A stretch of 15,644 nucleotides of DNA, taken from positions 1-15,644 of the forward strand of contig JWZX01000544.1 of NCBI GenBank assembly GCA_001275005.1, read 5' to 3'. The translations under genes were made by a program, and so were the position numbers. This DNA comes from Chrysochromulina tobinii. Its lineage: Eukaryota; Haptophyta; Prymnesiales; Chrysochromulinaceae. Below are positions 6,748 to 15,404 of the stretch, one piece after another; positions within the stretch are counted from its first letter, which is position 1; the number at the start of each line of letters is the position of its first letter. The notes beneath the pieces were generated by a model, which saw nothing but the letters and a program-made list of their open reading frames with translations, was not told the DNA's origin and searched no databases.

Positions 6748-8237
6748 GACCACAGTCCTTTGTGTCAAGAGACAGTGAGAGTGACCCCCTATAAAGCTAT
6801 TTGCTATAAACTAAGTCCTAGCTAACAGCTAACTCGACTTCGCCTGTTCACACATCGTCATCGACACTCCTCCCTCCTCCGCACCTGCGCACTCGTACGG
6901 CATAAGGGCATATGCACTGCCATCATATCACGCTGATGTCAGATGTGTCACATCTTAGGCTAACCGCTGCCGTCTCGTGTTCCCCCACACACCCAGAGCA
7001 CACGCGGAGGTCGTGGGCTCGTGGCTATCCGGACACGCCCCTGCCGAGTCGAAACTAAGTCGAAACGTTCATTTTTGACGCCGCCCTAACGCCGCCCAGT
7101 CCCGCCCAGGAGGCTCCCCCAAATTGTTCCCCACAATTCACGATTTTCACGTCTGCACCGCATTCTTGCAGGACCAGGTTGCACGTTCTGCAGGCAGCCC
7201 CCCAAATAAATTGCTGTCACTTCTCGTCATCGAGTCTGGGCGTCCGTGGAGCGGCGCCAGTCGGCTCGTCGATGACGACAGAAAATTGGCCTGGAGCAAA
7301 AAATATCTTGACCAAAAGGGTAGTGGTCTACTTTTTTTTTTAGAAGCTGGGCCCATCCCTACTTCCCTACATGTACACCTGTTTGGGAATCGAATGCCTT
7401 GATGTTCGCCCTTGAGCGTGAATTGGGAGGTTGGTTACAGACACGGGTTGGTACTATAGGGGTCTTGACTCGTGTGAACTGCGTACATGTAGCCCCTACC
7501 TACCTAGGCCCGCCCGTAGGAGCGAGATCGCTCAGTCGCGTTGCGTTCCCTTTTTCCCTTGCGTTGAGCCGTTGACCCGTCAGTAAGCGAGCTCGAGCGT
7601 TCTCTTACGGTGCTCGTGTGTGTCGCGTCATGCATGCGGACCCCGGAACCAGTCCAGTGTGTCCGGTACGTTTTGTTACGGGTAAGGGGGTAGAACCGGG
7701 TAACCTGGTCAGACCTACTATTGTTCTGTACAGTACCTCTTGTATGTTTGTTGAAACCGGCATTTTGTTTATTTTTGAGGGTTTCGCCATGGAAGTCGTG
7801 TACACCCAGCCGCAGCCGCCCACAACTTTGGCGTCTTCGGTGGCGCGCCTGCCTCGATGGCCAGGTGGACTCGGGGCTGCGCCCCCCGTCGCACTCGCCG
7901 CCGATCCATGGTGAAGGAGCTGTGTGCCTCCGAGGCGGCGTGGCCGTCCACCGGCTCGTCCACCCCCGAATCCACCTTTCCGGGGACGCTGGCCACGCTC
8001 CTGCTGCCGGCGATTGACGCGTGGCTCGTGCCCGCGCTGGAGGCTTCCCCTCTTGTCGGGGCGCTGACAACCCCTCTTCCGTTCACGATGGCAACGCTTG
8101 CTCTCGTCTGCCTGGTCCAGGACTTCGCGGCACGTCCCACCTGGGCGCTCGCCTCAATCTCTGGGTCGCCGCCCAAGGGCGCTGGTGCTGTGAGTGCCAC
8201 CTTTGCGTCAAGCCGACCCTCTGCTCGGCGCGGCTCC

Positions 8238-11200
8238 ATGTGCCGCTTCGGATCTGCGCCTCGACTTGACCGCGTTGTCTTTCTCCTCGTGGCGTTCGGC
8301 TTCGTGGCCATTACCAACGCGCAGCTCTGCACGGAGACGTGCTTCGGGTACGCCTCAGACGGTTGCTGCGACGATGGCGGACCCGGAGCTGAGTACGCAG
8401 ATTGTGTGCAAGGCACCGACTGCACCGATTGCGGCCCTCGAGAGCATCTTCCGTCGCAAACGCCACTGTATTTGCTACCGCCGCCGCCGCCGCTGTCGCC
8501 GTCGCCGCCGCCGCCGCCGCCGGCGCCGCCAGCACAGCCTCCCAGACCAGCGCAGCCTGGCTGGCACGTCGAACGCCAAGGCCGCAGGCGTTACCCCCCC
8601 CCACGGGACTATGCGCAAGAGCTCCAGCCGGGCGGCCAACCGACGGCGTTCGCACCACCAAACTGCTCGGCACCAGGGCGGGTGGGCTGCGTTGCGATGC
8701 CCAGGCCAGCCCGTGCCAAGCCTGCAGCAGGCGTTCGAGCTGCGCTCTTGCCACCTACGTGCACCTTGTCCTCCGAGCCGGGATGCCTGCGCCTCCCCAA
8801 GCCTTTGGTGAGGATGGGGGACGAGCTGCTAGACAGCGGCGAAGATATACTTCGATTCGTGGACAGAGGCGATAGAATAATGGCGCTGCTGACCGGCGGT
8901 TGGGCGAGCACATACTCAATCGTGGCGGCCGACATGGACGGCGACGGCGACCTCGACGTGCTGCTTGGGAACTATGACAGTGCCAGCCGAGTGCTCCTCA
9001 ACGCGGGCGACGGCACCTTCCCGACGAGCATCGAGCTGCCCGGCGGCATTGCGTACACGAGGTCGATCGCGGCGGCGGACGTGGATGGAGACGGCGACCT
9101 CGACGTGCTGCTGGGCATCGAAGGCAGTGCCAGCCGAGTGCTCCTCAACGCGGGCGACGGCACCTTCCCGACGAGCATCGAGCTGCCCGGCGGCATTGCG
9201 TACACGAGGTCGATCGCGGCGGCGGACGTAGACGGCGACGGCGACCTCGACGTGCTGCTTGGGAACTATGACAGTGCCAGCCGAGTGCTGCTCAACGCGG
9301 GCGACGGCACCTTCCCGACGAGCATCGAGCTGCCCGGCGGCAGCGCGGGCACGAGGTCGATCGCGGCGGCGGACGTGGACGGCGACGGCGACCTCGACGT
9401 GCTGCTTGGGGTTTCCGGCAGTCCAAGTCGTCTGCTTCCCTTAGTCAGATGCTCTCAGACTGACACTGCACGCAGCCACTTTGGCCACGGATGCGTCCAC
9501 TGCCCCGCTCCGATCTCACGCCGAGACGACCATTTCGATATCTGCTACGAGTGCGAAGAGCACACGGAGCTCAACGGCCGCGGCGAATGCTCCTCCTGCA
9601 AGCCGGGTTACGATCGCTCCTTGGGAGCCGCCGAGTGCACTGCCTGCCCGCGCGGCAAGCGCCAAGGAGAGGCTGGCACACTCTGTGTCGACTGCTCCCC
9701 GGGCACGTACGCTCCGAAAGACGGCCTCTTTGGCCCCAAATGCTTGGATTGCGAGCAGGGCAGCTTCTGCCCGCCAGGCGCCGCGGCACCAGTGCCGTGC
9801 CACGAGGGCAGCTTCTCGAGCGCGACCGACCTCGCGCGCGATGAGCAGTGCCCACACGCGCTGCCTACACCACCTGCTGCTCCGGTTGCAGCTGCGCATG
9901 GACAACCACAAATTGTAGCGGCCCTCACCTCCAGTGTTGCACTTCTAATTGTGCTTCTCGTGGTGCTTGCTTGCTTTCGGCATCGGAGCAAGCGCAGACG
10001 GGCGGCCACCCAACTGCTTGACAGCAATTCCGTCTCCATGCACGCGTTGTCCTCCATGCACGCGTTGTCCGGTCGGGTGCCCAGGCTCCAGGAGGAGCGC
10101 CCCACGAATTCGCTCCAAAGCTCCTTGGTGGGCTCCGACGAGCCGACGCACCTCGAGGTGGTGGACTTCTCGACGCTTACGATGGGCAGGCCGATCGGCA
10201 AAGGTGGCTTCGCGACCGTCTGGCTTGCGCGGTGGCAGGGCAACGACCTCGCCGTTAAGGTGCTCAACACGGAGCATGAGAACATCGATGCGTCGCCTGC
10301 GCAGGATGAAGCCATGCTCCGGGAGGTGGCCATCCTGCGTCGCCTGCGCCACCCGTGCATATGCGCCCTTTTCGGCCACATGCGGGTTGACGAGCGACCC
10401 GCGCTCGTCCTCGAGTACATGGCTGGCGGCTCTCTCGCCGCATACCTCTTCGATCCTAGGCAAGCTACTTTCAACGTGGACCCCCCCCGGGAAGCCGTCC
10501 AGGCCAGCGCATCGAGCCTTTCGAGCGGGGTGCGCATCTTCCGTAGCCTCTTCCGTCTCCACAACGCCGCCGCAGCGCCGGTGATGGGGCCGCCGCCACG
10601 CCCGCACCTGGCCGGCATGCTCCCGTGCGAGAAGAAGATTCGCTTCGGCGTTCAGCTGGCGAGCGGGCTGTGCTTCCTCCACTCGCACGGCATCCTGCAC
10701 CACGACGTCAAGACGGAGAATGCACTGCTCGACGCGAACCGAACGGTATGCAAGCTCGCCGACTTCGGGTTGGCGAGCCTCAGCCTCAAGTACGCGGATC
10801 GTAAAAGCAGGAATTCGGTGAGCGCGGGGGGCACACTGCGATATATGGCACCCGAGAGATTGGAGGAGTCGGAACGTCACGCGCGCAAGAGCCGCGATCG
10901 TGGCGACGGTCGTGGCAGCAGCAGCGGCAGCAGCGGCAGCCTGGGCCGCACGCTCGTCAGCTTTGAGGATCGTGCGGATGTCTATGCCTTTGCACTCTTG
11001 CTTTGGGAGCTCACGCATGAGCGCCGCGCCTTTGAGGGGATGACGGGGGTAGCTGCCGCCTTCGGCGCCAGCCAGGGGCTTCGGCCACAGTTCTTGGAGC
11101 CTCATCTCTATGGGATGATCCCAGCGCTCACGTGCGAGTGTTGGGCGCAGCGTCCAGAGGACCGCCCGAGCATGAGCACGGTGCTCGCGAGGCTCGACGC

Positions 11201-11423
11201 ATGCATGCAAGCCCTCTCTGCGACACAAGGTGTGGGCGACTCGTCGGTGCAGAGCTCGCCCCCAAGCCGCCTATCCAGCTGCAGCGACGAGTCGTCCACC
11301 GCTGCTGCAGTACTTTTCGACCATGAGCAATTTTCGACGAAGGTGGGAGGACATGGCGAGGACTTCGAACTGTGGGTGGAACCCGAAAGAGAGACAGAGA
11401 CAGGGAGACAGAGAGTGCAATGA
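8238..11423 (+). CDS. Receptor-type protein kinase with FG-GAP/VCBS ectodomain and TKL-like kinase
   Basis: A single exon; 1061 residues from the ATG at 8238, which begins a clean signal peptide (about 1-28, ending ITNA). The frame is open back to an ATG at 7857, so a longer form is possible. Order of regions: a Cys-rich ASDGCCDDGGPGAEY-type motif (about 29-70); a Pro-rich stretch (about 77-107); four FG-GAP/VCBS repeats with DxDGDGDLD calcium-type loops (about 221-400); a TNFR/GCC2-like Cys-rich stalk (about 405-540); one membrane helix (about 559-580) followed by RHRSKRRR; and a kinase (about 646-987). The kinase has a GKGGFATV loop, Lys674 in AVKV, catalytic HHDVKTEN with Asp823 (HHD instead of the usual HRD), DFG with Asp842, and APE in MAPER. 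All key catalytic residues are present, so it should be active. A Ser/Pro-rich insertion of about 65 residues follows the N-lobe, and a Ser/Gly run follows APE. It is probably a plasma-membrane receptor phosphorylating Ser/Thr; the ligand is unknown. Confidence 0.88.
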   Translation: MCRFGSAPRLDRVVFLLVAFGFVAITNAQLCTETCFGYASDGCCDDGGPGAEYADCVQGTDCTDCGPREHLPSQTPLYLLPPPPPLSPSPPPPPPAPPAQPPRPAQPGWHVERQGRRRYPPPRDYAQELQPGGQPTAFAPPNCSAPGRVGCVAMPRPARAKPAAGVRAALLPPTCTLSSEPGCLRLPKPLVRMGDELLDSGEDILRFVDRGDRIMALLTGGWASTYSIVAADMDGDGDLDVLLGNYDSASRVLLNAGDGTFPTSIELPGGIAYTRSIAAADVDGDGDLDVLLGIEGSASRVLLNAGDGTFPTSIELPGGIAYTRSIAAADVDGDGDLDVLLGNYDSASRVLLNAGDGTFPTSIELPGGSAGTRSIAAADVDGDGDLDVLLGVSGSPSRLLPLVRCSQTDTARSHFGHGCVHCPAPISRRDDHFDICYECEEHTELNGRGECSSCKPGYDRSLGAAECTACPRGKRQGEAGTLCVDCSPGTYAPKDGLFGPKCLDCEQGSFCPPGAAAPVPCHEGSFSSATDLARDEQCPHALPTPPAAPVAAAHGQPQIVAALTSSVALLIVLLVVLACFRHRSKRRRAATQLLDSNSVSMHALSSMHALSGRVPRLQEERPTNSLQSSLVGSDEPTHLEVVDFSTLTMGRPIGKGGFATVWLARWQGNDLAVKVLNTEHENIDASPAQDEAMLREVAILRRLRHPCICALFGHMRVDERPALVLEYMAGGSLAAYLFDPRQATFNVDPPREAVQASASSLSSGVRIFRSLFRLHNAAAAPVMGPPPRPHLAGMLPCEKKIRFGVQLASGLCFLHSHGILHHDVKTENALLDANRTVCKLADFGLASLSLKYADRKSRNSVSAGGTLRYMAPERLEESERHARKSRDRGDGRGSSSGSSGSLGRTLVSFEDRADVYAFALLLWELTHERRAFEGMTGVAAAFGASQGLRPQFLEPHLYGMIPALTCECWAQRPEDRPSMSTVLARLDACMQALSATQGVGDSSVQSSPPSRLSSCSDESSTAAAVLFDHEQFSTKVGGHGEDFELWVEPERETETGRQRVQ
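8926..9411 (+). repeat. Near-identical 147-bp tandem repeats encoding FG-GAP blades
   Basis: GACGGCGACCTCGAC recurs every 147 bp (8943, 9090 and onward), and the units differ at only a few positions, such as NYDSAS versus IEGSAS and IAYTRS versus SAGTRS. Four Asp-rich loops and three full spacers are present. The identity extends to third codon positions, which points to recent duplication or gene conversion. Confidence 0.9.
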
Positions 11424-11766
11424 GATTTCGTGTGAGAGAGAGTGTGTGTGCCCCCTCCCCCTCGAACGAGTTCGGTTCGGGACGTCGGACTCGGTGCCGG
11501 CTGTCGCTGTCAACGCCTGTAGTTGCTAGCGCGAGGTACAGCAGTATTTGTGCATGTGTTTGTGTAAGCGCAGCGCGCGCGCGCGCCGCCACACGTGTGC
11601 GAGTGAGTCGGTCCTCTGCGGTGAACGGTCGTGCTGCCGCGGAGCTTGTCGAGCCGGAGCAACGAGCCGAGAGGGCAACTGATATGATTTTGCGTGTAAG
11701 GACTACAAGGTGCTGAATCTAGAATCTTCTACCTGTGTGCGTGTCTTGAACGAGTAGGAGAACGCA

Positions 11767-11816
11767 GAACCCGACCGAACGTCGTTGGGCGGTTGCGCTT
11801 GCGGCCGGTCGGGTTC
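11767..11816. repeat. 11-bp inverted repeat
   Basis: GAACCCGACCG (11767-11777) is the exact reverse complement of 11806-11816, with a 28-bp spacer. The following 40 bp are degenerate GGTTCG-like repeats. Confidence 0.6.
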
Positions 11817-12142
11817 GGGGTTGCGGTTCGCGTTCGGTTTCGATCGGTTCCTATCGTTGCGTAGTCCCCGGAGGTTAGCTGCGGGGTTGAACTTCAACTC
11901 CGGCCAGCCATGCCACGCCGAGCCGCGCGGGCTCCCCAGCGACGAGCGAGCAGCCACTGGCGCCGAGCGGGGACTCGCGCGCATCTGCGTCGGTCGTGGG
12001 TAACGCTAACGGCAACGCTGGTCGGATATGCTGCTGTCGGTCACGCGACGGGACGGTCCGGCTCCGGTCTCGCTCAAACAAAATCACCTGTCGCACGTCG
12101 GTCTCAGCACAGTGTTCATTGAAACACCCGACCATAGTGCAT

Positions 12143-12176
12143 AGGGTTCAGAACTACCTGAGTAGTGATGAACCCT
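12143..12176. repeat. Perfect compound hairpin with symmetric GA/GA internal loop
   Basis: The outer stem AGGGTTCA (12143-12150) pairs with TGAACCCT (12169-12176). The inner stem ACTAC pairs with GTAGT, closing a CTGA loop. Between the stems, GA faces GA, which in a plus-strand transcript would form tandem G-A pairs. It lies 720 bp after the kinase stop and 280 bp beyond the end of the Cys-rich gene. Confidence 0.6.
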
Positions 12177-12455
12177 CCCTAAGGTCAAAATCTCGCGCAG
12201 CCTCACATAAGCCTCACAGTGCTCACGCTACCCAAACGTCGAGTTTTTCTAGAATGTGTTTTCATGTGTTTATTTCTTCAGCTACAACAATTAACATAAG
12301 TAAACATACAGCTCCGCTTACACGTTACAGGTCAGAGATACAGCTGTCCAGCTGTAATGGGCCTAGGAGCTGTGTCTCCCCCAGCTCGCCACGTGTGCGT
12401 TGCCGAAAGGCGTGTGTACTGTACTTACTGCAGCTCATACGATGTATGGACGCGG

Positions 12456-14294
12456 CTAAGTTCTCCGAGGCTGAGACTTAGATGATGGCCATGGCGTTGG
12501 CCGCTGGTCGTGATTGCAGCTGTGATGCGAGCGTCCCATACCATCAACCTCGAGAGCGTTCTCGTCGTCGTTCTCTTCCTCGTCATCATGTTCCTCCTCC
12601 TCGACCTCGTCATAGACGACGTGCCGTTGCTGGCCGCCCGGCTGCACCCTCCGAGTGCTAGCTCGAGAGGTGCGGTCGCTAAAGCCACGAGTGCGCGCAC
12701 CACGACCGAGGTCGCGCCCAAAAGGACGCGAGGGAGCGCCCCGGGTCCAGCTCAGCCCATGACACAGCCCTAGGCCCACGCAACAGCAACTACACATCAT
12801 GACGACGCTCGCCAAGACGGCCGGGTGGATGGCTGGGCCGAACGTCATGAACGCCGCGAACCCCCCAGGGTTACCTAAAGGGCTGTCCGCTCCTGGCAGT
12901 ACACCCGTGGTCATCGGGATCGCTCGAGGGACGTTACGAGGGGCGGGGTTTGTAGATGGGTCGGCGACACCGGGAGCCCACCCGACGGCACCAGCAAGCA
13001 CGCCGCCATCAATGCTGGCCACGACCTCGTCGTAGGCTAAGAATGGCTGCCCCGCGATGACCATCGGCAGCTCTGTGAACGCATCTTTAGGAATCCTAGG
13101 AGCCGCCGCAGGCGATGAGAAGAGTTGCGCTGCCATCTTGGGAGGTTGCGGAGATTGGCTCGGAGATCGGATCGGAGGCGGAGGCCGGAGTGGCGGCGAT
13201 GGCAAAGGCGAGAGGTGGACTGGTGGGAGGCGCTGCGGGGCGCCGCACACGGGGCATCCATCGCACGCACCTCCCGCCTTGCCACAGAACGTCACCTTGC
13301 ACCAGCTCTCACATCGCAGCTGCACGCCCGGCGCATACCCCTCGCAATACGCGCATGCGCGGCAGGCGTTGGCTGTGCAATCGGTCGGCCGGTTACACCA
13401 AGACGAGCAGCGGGGGCAAAAGGAGCACGCCGAGCACTTGCAGAACGCGCCTGTCGCATACACACGAGTTCGCCCACACAGTATTCATCAGTGCGGGTGT
13501 CATTCAGTGCTTCTTCACAGTATCGTCACAAGTCGCTTGTAAGTCGCTTGGGCTCCTCGCGTGCATTCTCGCGTGCACACATGAGAGTACGACGTGAGCA
13601 GTGCTGGTGGATCTATCTGCTCTCAAGGGTCTGCTCTGTTGGGAGCGCGCACAGTTGTGTACGTCCTTGGCGGAGCCGGTGCACCACGACTCGCACGTGG
13701 AGTGTGCTAGGTCGAAGCGATCCTTGGGCGTGCACTGCTGGCGCGTCGTCGGAGCGCAGCTCGCGCACCCCTTGCATTTGCAGAACTGACAGCCGTCGCC
13801 ACTGTTGCACCATGGTTGGCACGTCTCGAACCTCGGATCGTCGATCGCATCGGGATGAGGCGCGCAGGATCGTTCCGGATGGTGCCCGCGACAGAATTCG
13901 CATCCTTTGCATTTGCACGTGCCGCAATGCTCAGCTTCTGAGCACCAAGATTGGCAGCCTTCATAGTCCACATCGTCAATCGCCGTTGGCGTGCAGGGCA
14001 GGCAGAGGCTGCAATCCCGACACTTGCAGTGAGAACCTACAGTGCCACAGAACTCAGAAGGTCAGCAGAAGACAAAGAGCGTGCGCGCAGCGTGCGAGAC
14101 GCACAATGAGCCGGTTCTGAGCACCAGTCTTCGCAGAGCGCTACTGACGTGTCATCCGGTTCATTTTGTATGCAAACGCCGGCGCTAAGACCTCGGTGCG
14201 AACTGAAAACCTGTGCTCCTGAAGAAGGCAGCTGGTGGCTTGCGGCGGCTGCGACAGCAAAAGACAGGATCCTCCTCGAAAGCACGGCCCACAT
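12456..14294 (-). CDS. Cys-rich repeat, single-pass membrane protein, 3 exons
   Basis: Exons 14294-14105, 14036-13653 and 13450-12456 join to 522 residues. The ATG at 14294 was chosen because it begins a signal peptide (MWAVLSRRILSFAVAAAAS); an in-frame ATG at 14387 would add 31 polar residues. The extracellular part holds about six repeats of the form C-x2-W-C-xn-C-x2-C-x-C-x2-C-x2-C. The spacing is regular in repeats 1-4 and looser in 5 and 6. The two introns were placed so that this repeat pattern is kept. A Pro-rich linker follows, then one membrane helix (about 397-421) that is itself rich in Cys (CSCCC), a basic segment, and a strongly acidic Glu/Asp tail. It is probably a cell-surface or wall-associated protein. 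Metal binding by the Cys repeats is possible, but disulfides are more likely outside the cell. The family is not named. Confidence 0.75.
13451..13652 (-). other. Intron B of the Cys-rich membrane protein gene (202 bp)
   Basis: The donor is AACT|GTGCGC at 13652 and the acceptor is GCGACAG|GCGCGT ending at 13451; phase 1. Splicing rebuilds a Cys codon from T+GC and gives V-H-N-C-A-F-C-K-C, as the repeat demands. A short direct repeat, aagtcgcttg, occurs twice inside. Confidence 0.72.
14037..14104 (-). other. Intron A of the Cys-rich membrane protein gene (68 bp)
   Basis: The donor is CATT|GTGCGT at 14104 and the acceptor is CTGTAG|GTTCTC ending at 14037; phase 1. Splicing rebuilds a Cys codon from T+GT and gives H-C-S-H-C-K-C, which fits the repeat. 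A CTGAC branch-like site lies inside. The donor GTGCG can pair with CGCAC three bases later. Confidence 0.75.
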
Positions 14295-14387
14295 GGAATG
14301 TTTTGGTGCAGGGCTCTCGTCCGCAGACGTGACGCTCGACTCCCCCAGGTTGTCGGTTCCGTTTTCATTCAAGTTTCTTTGGTGCAT

Positions 14388-15404
14388 GCAAACTTAGTTT
14401 CAACGTTACAACGAGCTTCATCGCGTACTTCCCTCGCACCTCGCCACGCCCCGGTCCGCACTCGCTCGCGCGCGCGCGCCCTGTGCGCAGTGGTAGGGTG
14501 GGGTTCTAACAAGTCGATTACCCGGGGGGGGACACAACATTTGTGGGGAATGACTAGCTGAGAAATGAAGTATAAGCCCACGTGGCATGGGCAACCCGAT
14601 CCCCCACGACGAAAAACCTTTCACATCTGCACCGTTCGCCGATTATCTACTCTACTACATGCACTACATGAGTGTTGAGTCATGGCTCCGTCGCGTGTCG
14701 GGTCTGTACCCCGGAAAGCGGAAATCATCATCACGTCATCTTTAAACAACCGAACAGCGGTCTCGACATGGATGATGGGACTCGACCAAAACACACATCC
14801 ATTTGAGGCTGAACGACCTTCAGGAACGCTCGACGGCCGGTGCGCTCGAGTGCCCTGTGTGAAACCGGAAAGACTGAGCGACCGAGAAGCCACCGCGCGC
14901 ACCGAGCATGGTGCTGCCGATTCGTCTGTGGGAGGGGTCAGGGCGCCGGGGAGCGGGTTCTCCGGTGCCGCGTTCCGCCCCCCAATGCCAATCAGCAAAA
15001 TTTGGTGTGTCCACGACGCGGTCGGCGCACGGCGGCCCGACGCCCGCCAAGGCGCCCGCGCACCATCAAGATAGGGGGTCCTGCCAATGTGTAGGTAGCT
15101 CGGTCCGGTTCATGGTCCGGTTACAAATCGAATCCGTCTCTCTCAAGATAACTGTCAAGAGCCGTACAATGGCACACCACAGTCAGGCAGTTGGCACCAT
15201 CCACCATGGTTGGCACACCCATGCTCCACTCGGTCACTAATAGATCACTAAGCATGGCCCGCACGAACAAGAGCCGTACCATGGCACAGACAGGCAGATG
15301 GCACACCCATGCTCCACTCGGTCACTAATAAGCATCTTATCGATGATAACCACGACTCCGGGCGCCGGAGGGGTGCGCCGTGGGGGGGGACTGCGCGATG
15401 GCGA
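14388..15404. other. Intergenic region upstream of the Cys-rich gene
   Basis: No convincing gene is seen. It should hold the promoter of the Cys-rich gene (minus strand) and the 3' UTR of the gene at the right edge. It contains a (CG)n run near 14468-14480, a G run near 14524, two CCAAT sequences at 14982-14992, and the duplicated block at 15156-15327. Confidence 0.5.
15156..15327. repeat. Degenerate tandem duplication
   Basis: CAAGAGCCGTAC at 15156 recurs at 15268 (offset 112), and a stretch of about 28 bp beginning TGGCACACCCATGCTCCA at 15211 recurs at 15299 (offset 88). The second copy is therefore the same block with 24 bp lost. Non-coding. Confidence 0.7.

Larger units (their letters stand above)
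6306..8237. other. Intergenic region between the LON-domain and receptor-kinase genes
   Basis: No gene could be supported in the first 1.5 kb. It contains an inverted repeat at 6664-6710, a TTAC microsatellite at 6728-6747, TATAAA-like sites near 6790 and 6804, an AATTGT/ACAATT hairpin near 7122-7138, and homopolymer T runs near 6533 and 7331. The last 381 bp (7857-8237) are open in frame with the kinase gene and may be extra N-terminal coding sequence, 5' leader, or both. Confidence 0.5.
11424..12455. other. Convergent intergenic region
   Basis: This lies between the stops of two convergent genes and should hold both 3' UTRs. It contains a GA/GT-rich stretch just after the kinase stop, a short (CG)n run near 11574-11588, an inverted repeat at 11767-11816, a perfect compound hairpin at 12143-12176, and an AT-richer block at about 12240-12310. 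No convincing coding or RNA gene is seen. Confidence 0.55.

Noticed and set aside
7769-8425. Minus-strand open frame of 218 codons opposite the kinase N-terminus
   Set aside because: It overlaps the antisense of a well-supported signal peptide and Cys motif, starts inside that region, and shows no domain of its own.
10470-10610. Possible unspliced intron in the kinase domain insertion
   Set aside because: The frame stays open, codon use is like the rest of the gene, and no convincing donor/acceptor pair removes it cleanly. Insertions of this kind are common in algal kinases.
12143-12176. SECIS element, because of the tandem G-A pairs
   Set aside because: The required ATGA in the 5' arm, the adenines in the apical loop and a long apical stem are all missing.
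14621-14998. Minus-strand open frame of 125 codons
   Set aside because: Composition is mixed, with no motif, signal or repeat. In GC-rich DNA open frames of this length are expected by chance.
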